Assembly (NCBI GenBank): GCA_903827345.1
Contig: CAIKID010000283.1
Span: forward strand, 1-13,205
DNA length: 13,205 nucleotides
Direction: 5' to 3'
Origin: an uncultured Actinomycetes bacterium
Lineage (GTDB): Bacteria; Actinomycetota; Actinomycetes; Nanopelagicales; Nanopelagicaceae
A model generated the notes under the pieces. The model was not told where the DNA came from, did not search any database, and was given only the letters and a program-made list of their open reading frames with translations. The stretch's first letter is position 1; each line of letters starts with the position of its first letter. Positions 1-7,716 of the stretch are shown here, piece after piece. Both the position numbers and the translations under genes were made by a program.

Positions 1-258
1 CTTACATACATCACGAGAATCTGGATGTACCTCTCCCCCGTCTTATGGTTGCCAAGTAGTTTGCGTGGAAATATGAAAATCTTGCTCTGGATAAATCCCT
101 TGGGACCAGTTCTTAACGCGACATCACGAGTATGGGTGAGCGGAGATTCACTTACTCAACCTATTATTTTGGGTTGCATACTGTGGGCCATCGCATCCAT
201 CGTAATCGGCGGCTACTTCTTCATTTCAAGGGAGCGCGACTTTGCGATCCGCCTCTAA
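1..258 (+). CDS. ABC-2 type polysaccharide export permease, C-terminal fragment (Wzm-like)
   Basis: This frame is open from the first base of the window, so the gene begins upstream and only its last 85 residues are visible. The piece has the usual end of O-antigen/teichoic-acid type ABC-2 permeases: an aromatic stretch with YLSPVLW, an INPLGPVL motif before a loop, a final hydrophobic helix (about PIILGCILWAIASIVIGGYF), and a short charged tail, RERDFAIRL. The protein would form the membrane channel that moves a lipid-linked glycan out of the cytoplasm. Its stop codon lies inside the next gene, which encodes the matching ATPase; that 17-base overlap supports translational coupling and one transporter. 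The family call rests on motif pattern and on the neighbour. Confidence 0.8.
   Translation, partial: LTYITRIWMYLSPVLWLPSSLRGNMKILLWINPLGPVLNATSRVWVSGDSLTQPIILGCILWAIASIVIGGYFFISRERDFAIRL
228..234 (+). promoter_or_regulatory. Shine-Dalgarno site that decides the TTG start of the export ATPase
   Basis: AAGGGAG lies 7 bases before TTG at 242 and inside the end of the permease gene. No comparable site precedes the in-frame ATG at 272, which favours the TTG start. Confidence 0.55.
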
Positions 259-1051
259 ATCACCCATTGTGATGCCAGATGATCTGGCAATCCGCATCGA
301 AGATCTCTCCATCACCTACAAGGTGAGCCTGGAAGCAAAGCGGACGATGAAGAACGCCCTCATGCGCGCCAGCCTTAAACAGAAAGAGCGCACTCGCATT
401 ATCGAAGCGGTAAAGGGACTTACCCTCGATGTTCCCCATGGATCTGTGCTGGGAATTGTGGGATCAAATGGAGCTGGCAAGTCGACGCTAATGCGCTGTA
501 TCGCAGGCATCCTCTCCCCAACTGAAGGTCGAGTAATCGTCAACGGCAAGATCTCAACGCTGCTCGCACTTGGAGTTGGATTCAATCCGGCGCTCTCTGG
601 TCGCGACAATATTATTTTGGGCGGACTCGCATCAGGATTAAATATGGAAGAGATCGCGGATAAGACCGACGAGATTGCCGCATTTGCTGCGCTTCCCGAT
701 GGTTTTATCGATCTGCCTGTTCGCACCTATTCCAGTGGAATGTACGGCCGACTCTCTTTTGCAGTGGCAGTCAGCATGACTCCGGATATCTTGCTTCTCG
801 ACGAAGCTCTCTCCGCAGGAGATGCCGCATTTAAAGAGAAGTCTTTTGAGCGGATGCGCGAGCTCTGCGCTGAGGCCCGGACAATTGTCATCGTTTCTCA
901 CGCACTGGCCACAGTCACCGACCTCTGTGATACCGCGATCTGGATGCACAAGGGTGCGCTCGTTGCCAAGGGTAAGCCCCAAGAGATCGTCGATGACTAT
1001 CTAAAATTTCTTAATGTGGGTTCCTTGCCTTCCAACTACGAAGATATGTAG
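242..1051 (+). CDS. ABC transporter ATP-binding protein for polysaccharide export (Wzt-like, no carbohydrate-binding tail)
   Basis: This is the ATPase that powers export of a lipid-linked polysaccharide with the permease just upstream. Visible landmarks in 269 residues are Walker A GSNGAGKST (74-82), an ABC signature of the polysaccharide-exporter type, YSSGM (163-167), Walker B ILLLDE (183-188), and the switch histidine in IVIVSH (H220). The TTG start at 242 is chosen for its Shine-Dalgarno site and overlap with the permease; ATG at 272 is the alternative and would remove 10 residues. The protein ends soon after the nucleotide-binding domain. Wzt proteins that recognise a capped O-antigen carry about 150-200 further residues forming a beta-sandwich, so this one resembles TarH or uncapped-glycan exporters. 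The substrate is inferred from the neighbouring genes, not seen. Confidence 0.9.
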   Translation: MRSASKSPIVMPDDLAIRIEDLSITYKVSLEAKRTMKNALMRASLKQKERTRIIEAVKGLTLDVPHGSVLGIVGSNGAGKSTLMRCIAGILSPTEGRVIVNGKISTLLALGVGFNPALSGRDNIILGGLASGLNMEEIADKTDEIAAFAALPDGFIDLPVRTYSSGMYGRLSFAVAVSMTPDILLLDEALSAGDAAFKEKSFERMRELCAEARTIVIVSHALATVTDLCDTAIWMHKGALVAKGKPQEIVDDYLKFLNVGSLPSNYEDM

Positions 1052-1063
1052 GGAAGCGGTCAG

Positions 1064-2194
1064 ATGTCGCAAAAAATCGATATCTCGATCATCTCTTCGG
1101 GTGCAAATCTCGCAGATGCCAGACTCCATCGATTAACCAGAGCCCTGCTCCGCGCCGGATTAAGCGTTGAAATATTTGCGCCGGGATTATCCAAAGATGC
1201 TCCTACAACTACAGAAAGTGCACAACGCCTCTTCATTCGAAAGCCCTGGATTGCACCAATGTGGCGCCTCACAAATTTGCTCGCGCGTTATTACCGTTCG
1301 CGCCTCTTTGTGATTCGTGCGCGCGGTCGAGTTACTTACGCCATCTCTCCCGAAGCGGTTGCTCCCGCATATGCTCAAACAAAATTATGGCGTCGAAAGT
1401 TAGCCGTTGATTTCTTTGAAGATTATCTCCGCCTCCTCAATGATCGCGCCTGGGCCGGTAAGTACTTTGGAATTCTTGGTTGGATCGCAAAGAGTGATAC
1501 CAAATCTGCGCTCTGGTTCGCCAAGCGGGCTCACTTAACAACCGTTGCAGATGTGCAAGTGCCACCCTTTGAAGCACGCAATCGTTTAGTTGTTCGCAAC
1601 CTTCCCGATGCTTCGATGTTAACTAAGAGTGGCGAGCGCGGTGCAACACCCCGTGCCATCTATATCGGTGATCTGCGCAAGAGCCGGGGCTTGCAAGCTA
1701 TGTTGCAGGTTGCAGAACTGGCGAACGAATGGGAGTTTGATTTTGTCGGAGGTATCGCCTCTGCTGATCAATCTGATGTCGATCAATGGTTCCGTACGAA
1801 TCCCACTTCACAATCAAGAGTGCGCTTTCACGGCAAACTCGCTCCGCAAGATTCCTGGAAAGTTGTGGCAGGCGCCTGGGTGGGTCTTTCACTCTTAGAG
1901 AGCACTCCCGCGTTTGTCGAAGCGGTGCCCTCCAAGCTCTACGAGTATATGAGCGTCGGTCTTGCCACCATCTCATCACCACTTCCGCGTTGCGTCGAAT
2001 TAATCGAATTGAGCAAATCTGGAGCGATTGAAAGTTCGCCAGAAGGCGTCGCCGATAGATTGAATTATTGGCGCGAAAACCCCGCCGAGTTAGATCAGAT
2101 CCGCCGACAAGCAGGAGATTGGGCCAGCAAGAACCTCGATAGTGAGCGGGAATACTCCATTTTCGCCGCCGAGATGGTGAAGCTGACCCGCTAG
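1064..2194 (+). CDS. GT-B fold glycosyltransferase (GT4-like)
   Basis: A 376-residue cytoplasmic glycosyltransferase that probably adds a sugar from a nucleotide donor to the growing lipid-linked glycan. The N-terminal half looks like an acceptor domain: a beta strand DISIISSG, then helices, with a conserved-looking VDFFEDYLRL around 115-124. The C-terminal half begins near IYIGDLRKSRGL (199-210), the usual first strand and glycine loop of the donor domain. It continues to PSKLYEYMSVGLATISS (289-305), which matches the nucleotide-sugar binding segment of GT4 enzymes, where an E-x7-E pair is typical. The ATG at 1064 follows the ATPase stop by 12 bases with a weak purine-rich site (TAGGGAAG). 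Donor and acceptor cannot be read from sequence. Its last codon, TAG, is part of a putative -10 element for the next gene. Confidence 0.82.
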   Translation: MSQKIDISIISSGANLADARLHRLTRALLRAGLSVEIFAPGLSKDAPTTTESAQRLFIRKPWIAPMWRLTNLLARYYRSRLFVIRARGRVTYAISPEAVAPAYAQTKLWRRKLAVDFFEDYLRLLNDRAWAGKYFGILGWIAKSDTKSALWFAKRAHLTTVADVQVPPFEARNRLVVRNLPDASMLTKSGERGATPRAIYIGDLRKSRGLQAMLQVAELANEWEFDFVGGIASADQSDVDQWFRTNPTSQSRVRFHGKLAPQDSWKVVAGAWVGLSLLESTPAFVEAVPSKLYEYMSVGLATISSPLPRCVELIELSKSGAIESSPEGVADRLNYWRENPAELDQIRRQAGDWASKNLDSEREYSIFAAEMVKLTR

Positions 2195-2197
2195 ACT
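2192..2197 (+). promoter_or_regulatory. Putative -10 hexamer for a leaderless transcript of the acetyltransferase
   Basis: TAGACT fits the actinobacterial -10 pattern TANNNT and ends 7 bases before the ATG at 2205. There is no Shine-Dalgarno site in that gap. The first three bases are also the stop codon of the upstream glycosyltransferase. No convincing -35 was seen. Confidence 0.4.
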
Positions 2198-2204
2198 TCC
2201 ATTT

Positions 2205-2798
2205 ATGGCTGTAAAGATCCTCCCAAGCGCCGATGTCGATAGTTCGGCAACTCTCGGAGATGGCAGTTCGATCTGGCATTTAGCCCAAATCCGCGATGGA
2301 GTTGTTCTTGGCGCTAACTGCATTATTGGCCGCGGTGCATACATCGGTAGTGGCGTCACCATGGGTGACAACTGCAAAGTTCAAAATTATGCACTGGTTT
2401 ACGAACCAGCCAAGATCGGCAATGGCGTCTTTATTGGCCCGGCCGCCGTCTTAACCAATGATCAATTTCCGCGCGCAGTGAATACCGACCTATCTCTCAA
2501 AAGCGGAAGCGACTGGGACGCTGTCGGAGTAACTATTCACGACGGCGCCAGCATTGGTGCTCGAGCGGTCTGTATCGCACCTGTGACGATCGGCAAGTGG
2601 GCTCTCGTGGCAGCTGGCGCAGTTGTCACCAAAGATGTCCCAGATTTCGCCTTGGTAGCGGGGGTTCCCGCGAAAAGGATCCGATGGGTGGGTCGCGCCG
2701 GGGTTCCCCTAGAAGATATCGGCAATAATCTCTTCCGTTGTCCGCAGGATCAGAGTGAATACCGACAGATTTCCGAGAATGAGTTGGTAGCAGAATAA
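2205..2798 (+). CDS. wbpD: UDP-2-acetamido-3-amino-2,3-dideoxy-glucuronate N-acetyltransferase (WbpD/WlbB-like)
   Basis: A left-handed beta-helix acetyltransferase of 197 residues. It is predicted to transfer acetyl from acetyl-CoA to the 3-amino group of UDP-GlcNAc(3NH2)A, giving UDP-GlcNAc3NAcA. Hexapeptide-type repeats run from about 8 to 85 (IGRGAYIGSGVTMGDNCKVQN at 41-61, then IGNGVFIGPAAVLTND) and again at 106-150, ending in AGAVVTKDVPDFALVAGVPA, typical of the WbpD branch. The tail is also typical: a W-x-x-R-x-G segment (161-166) followed by a short FRCPQD element, where relatives often have a Cys-Pro containing end. The adjacent aminotransferase, oxidoreductase and dehydrogenase genes supply its substrate, which strengthens the call. 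Perosamine- or QuiNAc-type acetyltransferases share the fold and are the main alternative. Confidence 0.85.
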   Translation: MAVKILPSADVDSSATLGDGSSIWHLAQIRDGVVLGANCIIGRGAYIGSGVTMGDNCKVQNYALVYEPAKIGNGVFIGPAAVLTNDQFPRAVNTDLSLKSGSDWDAVGVTIHDGASIGARAVCIAPVTIGKWALVAAGAVVTKDVPDFALVAGVPAKRIRWVGRAGVPLEDIGNNLFRCPQDQSEYRQISENELVAE

Positions 2799-2848
2799 AT
2801 GTGGCATGGCCCAGTACAGAGTTTTTTTACCGAACCTAAGTATCTAGT

Positions 2849-2854
2849 GGAGAG
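2849..2854 (+). promoter_or_regulatory. Shine-Dalgarno site that decides the TTG start of the aminotransferase
   Basis: GGAGAG, within a longer purine run GGAGAGAAGAG, lies 9 bases before TTG at 2864. The encoded N-terminus (IPAARPIIGDEE) is the conserved beginning of this enzyme family, so the TTG start agrees with the protein. Confidence 0.55.
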
Positions 2855-2863
2855 AAGAGTCAA

Positions 2864-3946
2864 TTGATTCCAGCAGCCCGTCCAATCATTGGTGACGAAG
2901 AGCGCGCCGCAGTAGATCGCGTTCTGCGCAGCGGAATGATGGCGCAAGGACCAGAGGTAAAGGCCTTCGAAGAAGAGTTCTCGCAATTTGTCGGCGGTCG
3001 ACGCTGCATCGCGGTTAACTCCGGAACATCTGCCCTCCATCTTGGATTTATAGCCGCTGGTATTAAGGCAGGCGATGAAGTCATCGTCCCCTCCTTCTCT
3101 TTCGCCGCCACCGCTAATGCCGTCGCGCTCGTCGGTGCGATTCCCATCTTTGGCGATATAGATAAGAAGACCTTCAACCTGGATCCCGACCATGTCGAAT
3201 CATTAATCACTTCGCGTACCAAGGCGATCATGCCCGTGCATCTCTATGGTCATATCGCAGATATGGATCGCTACGAAGATCTTGGCAAGAAACATGGTCT
3301 AACAATCTTTGAAGATGCGGCGCAGGCTCATCTCGCTTCACTCAACGGGCGTATGGCTGGTGAATGGGGCGCTGTTGCTTCATTCTCATTCTATCCAACG
3401 AAAAATATGACTTCCGGTGAAGGTGGAATGATCGTTACCAACGATGCCGACATTGAACATCAGAGCCGCATGTTGCGCAATCAAGGTGGCGTCATCCGCT
3501 ATCAAAATGAGATCGTTGGATTTAACAATCGCATGACTGATATTCACGCCGCCATTGGCCGCGTCCAAGTAACCAAGGTCAAGGCCTGGACAGAGCAACG
3601 CCGCGCGAATGCCGCTTATCTCAATGCCAACCTCAAGGGTGTTGTGACGCCTTATGTTCGACCTGGTTCAGAGCACTCTTACCACCAATACACAATTCGC
3701 CTGGATGGCGTAACTAGCGAGGCGCGTGACAAGGCAATCGAACTCATCAAGGCTGGTGGGGTGGGCTGCGATGTTTATTACCCAACTCCGATCCATCGCC
3801 TACCTTCATTTAATTCTGTACATGACCTTCCTGTGACGGAAGAGTTAGTTAAAGAAGTTATTTCGATACCAGTTCATCCTTCCTTGACCCAAGCAGAGCT
3901 AGAACAAATCGTCAGCGTCGTCAATGACGTTGTTACCCGAATCTAA
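2864..3946 (+). CDS. wbpE: UDP-sugar 3-aminotransferase, DegT/DnrJ/EryC1/StrS family (WbpE/WlbC-like)
   Basis: A PLP-dependent sugar aminotransferase of 360 residues, normal for the family. In this pathway it would convert UDP-3-keto-GlcNAcA to UDP-GlcNAc(3NH2)A, usually with glutamate as amino donor. Visible marks are an N-terminal PAARPIIGDEE, the phosphate-binding SGTSAL (53-58), EDAAQAH (150-156) with the Asp and Gln that contact the cofactor, and the Schiff-base lysine in SFYPTKNMTSGEGG (K180). A downstream NNRMTDIHAAIGR and a C-terminal VYYPTPIHRLP segment also fit sugar aminotransferases. Translation starts at TTG with a clear Shine-Dalgarno site, 65 bases after the acetyltransferase stop. 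Position of amination (C3) is inferred from the neighbours, since C4 enzymes share these motifs. Confidence 0.9.
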   Translation: MIPAARPIIGDEERAAVDRVLRSGMMAQGPEVKAFEEEFSQFVGGRRCIAVNSGTSALHLGFIAAGIKAGDEVIVPSFSFAATANAVALVGAIPIFGDIDKKTFNLDPDHVESLITSRTKAIMPVHLYGHIADMDRYEDLGKKHGLTIFEDAAQAHLASLNGRMAGEWGAVASFSFYPTKNMTSGEGGMIVTNDADIEHQSRMLRNQGGVIRYQNEIVGFNNRMTDIHAAIGRVQVTKVKAWTEQRRANAAYLNANLKGVVTPYVRPGSEHSYHQYTIRLDGVTSEARDKAIELIKAGGVGCDVYYPTPIHRLPSFNSVHDLPVTEELVKEVISIPVHPSLTQAELEQIVSVVNDVVTRI

Positions 3947-3959
3947 GCGAGCAGAACAG

Positions 3960-4979
3960 ATGCCAAACTCTCCAAAGAAATTACGCGCTGGACTAGTTGG
4001 TCTAGGAATGATGGGGCGTCACCACGGTCGCGTCCTCGCCTCACTTGACGGCGTCGAACTAGTCGGAGTCTGTGACCCGATGGGCGACCCACACGGAGTT
4101 GCAGGCTCACGCCCGCTCGTTGCATCAGTTGAAGAACTCATCAAGCTCGGTATTGATTATGCGATGGTTGCAGCCCCAACGGCCTACCACGAAGATCTTG
4201 CATTAGCGCTGGCCTCTGCTGGCGTACATGCCCTTGTTGAAAAACCTCTCGCTGTTGACAATGAATCGGCACAACGCATCACCGATGCTTTCGCTGCAAA
4301 AGGACTAGTAGGCGCTGTCGGCCATATCGAACGTTACAACCCTGCGCTTCAACAACTCCGCGCCAAGTTAGATGCAGGTGAACTTGGAAGTGTCTACCAG
4401 ATTGCAACTCGCCGCCAAGGCCCATTCCCTGCTCGTATCGCAGACGTTGGGGTTATCAAAGATCTCGCAACTCACGATATTGATCTCACCGCTTGGGTTG
4501 CGCGCTCTCCATTTATCAAAGTTTCCGCAAAGACCGCGCTCAAATCTGGTCGAGCTCACGAAGATATGGTCGCAGCAGTAGGAGAGTTGGAAAATGGAAT
4601 TATCACGAACCACCTTGTCAACTGGTTGACCCCCTTCAAAGAACGTCTCACCATCGTGAGCGGCGAACGGGGTACCTATGTCGCCGACACTCTGACGGCG
4701 GATCTCACCTTTTATGCCAACGCTTCAGTCGACACTGAGTGGGATGCGGTTGCATCGTTCCGCGGAGTTAGCGAAGGCGATGTCATTCGTTACGCATTCG
4801 CCAAGCCAGAACCGCTGCGCACCGAACACGAAGCTTTCCGCGATGCAGTCTTAGGACTACCTGGTGCAAACGAACGTATCGTCACCATGGAGCAAGGGCT
4901 TGCCACTGTTCGTGTTGCAAGCGCAATGATTGAGAGCGCACAAACCGGCACTGAAGTTTCAATTAAAAGGAGTAACTGA
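3960..4979 (+). CDS. wbpB: Gfo/Idh/MocA oxidoreductase, putative UDP-GlcNAcA 3-dehydrogenase (WbpB/WlbA-like)
   Basis: An NAD-dependent sugar dehydrogenase predicted to oxidise C3 of UDP-GlcNAcA and so create the keto group for the aminotransferase. The first 120 residues form a Rossmann domain with GLVGLGMMGRHH near the N-terminus and the family motif VEKPLA (catalytic-type lysine at residue 95, counting from ATG 3960). The second domain carries ERYNPAL, RRQGPFPARIADVGVIKD and ATHDID, where the last histidine matches the usual active-site position. An in-frame ATG at 3924 inside the previous gene would add 12 residues with no ribosome site. I prefer 3960, 13 bases after the previous stop, though its own site (AGCGAG) is weak; coupling to upstream translation is likely. 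Whether NADH is recycled through 2-oxoglutarate, as in WlbA of some proteobacteria, cannot be told. Confidence 0.82.
   Translation: MPNSPKKLRAGLVGLGMMGRHHGRVLASLDGVELVGVCDPMGDPHGVAGSRPLVASVEELIKLGIDYAMVAAPTAYHEDLALALASAGVHALVEKPLAVDNESAQRITDAFAAKGLVGAVGHIERYNPALQQLRAKLDAGELGSVYQIATRRQGPFPARIADVGVIKDLATHDIDLTAWVARSPFIKVSAKTALKSGRAHEDMVAAVGELENGIITNHLVNWLTPFKERLTIVSGERGTYVADTLTADLTFYANASVDTEWDAVASFRGVSEGDVIRYAFAKPEPLRTEHEAFRDAVLGLPGANERIVTMEQGLATVRVASAMIESAQTGTEVSIKRSN
4965..4972 (+). promoter_or_regulatory. Strong Shine-Dalgarno site of the 6-dehydrogenase
   Basis: AAAAGGAG sits 10 bases before ATG 4983 and inside the last codons of the oxidoreductase gene. It is one of the clearest ribosome sites in the window and contrasts with the genes that have none. 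Confidence 0.6.
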
Positions 4980-4982
4980 TCC

Positions 4983-6284
4983 ATGAAGATTGCCGTTGTT
5001 GCACTTGGAAAGATCGGCCTGCCACTTGCGGTTCAATTCGCCATGAAGGGCCACGAAGTTATCGGTTGTGATGTCAATCAAAATACTGTTGATCTCGTCA
5101 GCGCTGGAAAAATACCGTTCCCTGGTGAAGCCCACTTGGATCAATATCTCGCAGAGGTAGTTGCCAAGGGCAACTTCACGGCGACAACTGATACGACGAC
5201 TGCAGTCAGCAAAGCCGATGTCGTAGTGATCGTTGTTCCACTCTTCGTTAACGAAGAAGGAATCCCAGATTTTGGTTGGATGGATGCCGCAACCGAGGCT
5301 ATAGCGGCTGGCTTAAAACCTGGAACGCTCGTCTCCTACGAGACAACCCTTCCAGTTGGCACTACCCGTAATCGCTTTGCCCCTGCCCTCGAAAAGGGAT
5401 CCGGCCTTAAAGCGGGAGTCGACTTCCATTTAGTCTTCTCGCCTGAGCGAGTTCTTACAGGTCGAGTCTTCGCAGATCTGCGTAAGTATCCCAAACTTGT
5501 GGGTGGGATCGATGTGGCAAGTACGGCTGCTGGCATCGCTTTCTATGAAGCAGTACTCGACTTTGATGATCGCCCTGATCTCGTTGAGAAGAATGGCGTG
5601 TGGAACCTTGGTACATCCGAGGCGAGTGAAATGGCAAAGTTAGCCGAAACTACATATCGCGATGTAAATATTGCTCTCGCAAATCAGTTCGCAATCTTCG
5701 CTGAGGGCGCAAATATCGATATCGTAAAGGTGATCGCCGCATCCAACTCACAGCCTTACAGCCATATTCATCAACCTGGCATCGCCGTCGGTGGTCATTG
5801 CATTCCAATCTATCCGCGTTTTTACCTCTGGAACGATCCGCTAGCAACTGTTGTTCGCTCTGCACGTGAGGCCAACGCCGCGATGCCTGCGCACGCCGTC
5901 AAGCTCCTCGCTGAATCACTTGGCGATCTCGCTGACAAGAATGTTGTAGTCCTCGGTGTTTCCTACCGTGGAGGAGTTAAAGAGTCGGCCTTCTCTGGAG
6001 TTTTTGGGACTGTCGCAGCGCTTCTCTCCCGAGGTGCAGTAGTGCACGTTCATGATCCGATGTACACCGACAAAGAGATTTCAGCCCTTGGCTTCCAACC
6101 ATATGCGCTTGGTTCGCCCATCGATGCAGTGATTCTCCAAGCCGATCACGCTGAATATAAATCTCTATCAAAAAAAGATTTCCCGGGAGTGCAAGCCGTT
6201 GTTGATGGCCGCAGGATTTTTGCTCCAGGGAATTTCGAGGGAATTCCATTCCGAAATATTGGGCAAGGCGACATCCGCTCCTAA
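4983..6284 (+). CDS. wbpA: Nucleotide-sugar 6-dehydrogenase, putative UDP-GlcNAc 6-dehydrogenase (WbpA-like)
   Basis: A UDP-sugar dehydrogenase of 433 residues that would oxidise C6 of UDP-GlcNAc twice with NAD, giving UDP-GlcNAcA, the first step of the pathway. Features in order are an N-terminal Rossmann segment MKIAVVALGKIGLPLA, ETTLPVGTT (120-128), SPERVLTG (153-160), the central helix MAKLAETTYRDVNIA (217-231), and the catalytic cysteine in GGHCIPIYP (C273). A third domain starts near VVVLGVSYRGGVKESA. The ERVLTG stretch and IPIYP after the cysteine resemble UDP-HexNAc dehydrogenases more than UDP-glucose ones, but that is pattern memory. Start is ATG with a strong AAAAGGAG (4965-4972), 3 bases after the oxidoreductase stop. 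UDP-glucose or UDP-ManNAc as substrate is the alternative. Confidence 0.87.
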   Translation: MKIAVVALGKIGLPLAVQFAMKGHEVIGCDVNQNTVDLVSAGKIPFPGEAHLDQYLAEVVAKGNFTATTDTTTAVSKADVVVIVVPLFVNEEGIPDFGWMDAATEAIAAGLKPGTLVSYETTLPVGTTRNRFAPALEKGSGLKAGVDFHLVFSPERVLTGRVFADLRKYPKLVGGIDVASTAAGIAFYEAVLDFDDRPDLVEKNGVWNLGTSEASEMAKLAETTYRDVNIALANQFAIFAEGANIDIVKVIAASNSQPYSHIHQPGIAVGGHCIPIYPRFYLWNDPLATVVRSAREANAAMPAHAVKLLAESLGDLADKNVVVLGVSYRGGVKESAFSGVFGTVAALLSRGAVVHVHDPMYTDKEISALGFQPYALGSPIDAVILQADHAEYKSLSKKDFPGVQAVVDGRRIFAPGNFEGIPFRNIGQGDIRS

Positions 6285-6321
6285 ATTTTGATGGCTTGTC
6301 CTTAACTTGATAGATAGTGGT

Positions 6322-6327
6322 TACAAT
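6322..6327 (+). promoter_or_regulatory. Putative -10 hexamer for a leaderless transcript of the second glycosyltransferase
   Basis: TACAAT ends 6 bases before ATG 6334, with no Shine-Dalgarno site between them. This places the expected transcription start on or beside the start codon. No good -35 was found at 16-18 bases. Confidence 0.45.
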
Positions 6328-6333
6328 TTGCAT

Positions 6334-7716
6334 ATGAGCCGTAGACCGCGCGCAGCAATGATCGTTCTTAACCATGTCACCAACGATTCTCGAGTGCTTA
6401 AAGGCGCCTGGTATATGGCCGACCAAGGTTGGGATGTTGTAATTTTTGGATGGGCGCCTAAATCCGATGTGGATCACATCGACGTTGGACGTGCTGACAT
6501 TGTCAGATTTCCGCGACCAGTTAATCAACGTCATCCCAATCGCGTTATACAAAAACTTCGCAGGTATGGAATCAAAGCGAGAAATTATGCTCGTCAAGGT
6601 TGGATCATGACTATTGGACAGGTGATTCCAGGTCCAAGTTCTGAAATATTGCGCCCCATCGGGCTAGCAAAGATTGCGATGAGCGAGGCTATCGCCGACT
6701 TCGAGCCCGATCTCATCCATGCCCAAGATTTCTCCGCACTTCCTGTTGCGCTTTCAGCAGCACGCAAGTTGGAAAGCCGTGGCGGCACACGCCCACCAAT
6801 GATTTATGACGCTCATGAATTCTTACCAGGTCAGGCGAATCTCAAGCGCGCAATCAGACGCTCACTCGTTGCCATGGAGCGCTCGATCATTAAGCAATTT
6901 AACGCTGTCGTGACAGTTAGCCCCAAGATCGCAGAAATGCTTCACGAAAATCACAATCTTGCAAAGCACCCCGTGGTTGTTCAAAATGATCCCGTCTTAG
7001 CGGCCTCTCGAATTCACCCCAGCGACATCAGAAAAGATTTGGGGTTAGCAGCTGATATTCCTCTCATGGTTTACAGCGGAGGAATAGCTCCCCAACGCGG
7101 AATCATGGTGGCGGTAAAATCACTCACCGCACTCCCCCAGCATCATTTAGCGATCATGGCGCCCGGAGAGAACGCCCATCTGATCCAACTCACCGACAAA
7201 GCTGCCGAACTTGGAGTCAGTGATCGGGTGCACGTGCTCCCCTTTGTCTCCAACGCCGAGGTCACTTCGTATTTGAAGAGCGCCGATATTGGCTTGATCA
7301 TGAACACGCACCACGTAAATCACGAATTATCTACACCCACTAAATTCAGCGAGTACGCGCATGCCAATATTCCGATCGTGGTAAGCGATGTTAAATTCCT
7401 TGCCGCCGAAACGCGTCGCCTTGGAATGGGCGAAGTTTTCATCTCAGAAGATGTCGAAAGTTTCGTAGAAGCCGTCAAGAAAGTAAGTGCAGATAAAGCG
7501 AAATACATCGCGGCATATGTCCCGGAATTTCTTCAGGAGCGGAGCTGGGAAGCACAATGTGAGCGACTCGTACCGCTCTATCAAGAGTTGACCGGATTAC
7601 ACGGAATTGTTCAGCAGCCATCCGTCTTCAAACTTTCAGAGCCTGAGATCAAGCCTGACGGAGAAAATATGAAGGATTTTTACACAAAATTCTTGAGCGC
7701 TGAGACAACGGCGTAA
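6334..7716 (+). CDS. GT4-like glycosyltransferase with GT-B fold
   Basis: A cytoplasmic glycosyltransferase of 460 residues, presumably building the same glycan. The N-terminal domain begins with AAMIVLNHVTNDSRVLK and carries YDAHEF (158-163) and VTVSPK, a common pair in GT4 enzymes. The donor domain begins at VYSGGIAPQRG (246-256) and includes VHVLPFVS and LSTPTKFSEYAHANIPIV (332-349), which replaces the more usual E-x7-E segment around the nucleotide-sugar site. A tail of roughly 40 residues after the last GT helix looks poorly ordered. ATG 6334 is preferred over TTG 6307 because the protein then begins at conserved sequence and a -10 element is correctly placed. The end overlaps the oppositely oriented epimerase by 37 bases. 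The donor sugar is unknown; ManNAc3NAcA is possible. Confidence 0.83.
   Translation: MSRRPRAAMIVLNHVTNDSRVLKGAWYMADQGWDVVIFGWAPKSDVDHIDVGRADIVRFPRPVNQRHPNRVIQKLRRYGIKARNYARQGWIMTIGQVIPGPSSEILRPIGLAKIAMSEAIADFEPDLIHAQDFSALPVALSAARKLESRGGTRPPMIYDAHEFLPGQANLKRAIRRSLVAMERSIIKQFNAVVTVSPKIAEMLHENHNLAKHPVVVQNDPVLAASRIHPSDIRKDLGLAADIPLMVYSGGIAPQRGIMVAVKSLTALPQHHLAIMAPGENAHLIQLTDKAAELGVSDRVHVLPFVSNAEVTSYLKSADIGLIMNTHHVNHELSTPTKFSEYAHANIPIVVSDVKFLAAETRRLGMGEVFISEDVESFVEAVKKVSADKAKYIAAYVPEFLQERSWEAQCERLVPLYQELTGLHGIVQQPSVFKLSEPEIKPDGENMKDFYTKFLSAETTA

Noticed and set aside
638..982. Minus-strand open frame (114 codons) inside the exporter ATPase gene
   Set aside because: It lies opposite the ABC signature and Walker B coding region and has no independent support.
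1698..2279. Long minus-strand open frame (193 codons) across the glycosyltransferase
   Set aside because: It is a shadow of a gene with clear motifs, and the product is arginine- and serine-rich with no recognisable domain.
2822..2828. Run of seven T between the acetyltransferase and aminotransferase genes as a terminator
   Set aside because: No G/C-rich hairpin precedes it, and the flanking genes belong to one pathway in the same direction.
3924..3959. ATG at 3924 as the start of the oxidoreductase
   Set aside because: It lies inside the aminotransferase gene without a ribosome site, and the extra 12 residues precede the Rossmann domain without matching anything known. It remains possible.
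6307..6333. TTG at 6307 as the start of the second glycosyltransferase
   Set aside because: The added nine residues are unlike the family, no ribosome site precedes them, and the TACAAT hexamer lies inside that segment.
5977..6597. Minus-strand open frame (206 codons) across the dehydrogenase end and glycosyltransferase start
   Set aside because: It spans two well-supported genes and their promoter gap, and its translation shows no domain-like pattern.
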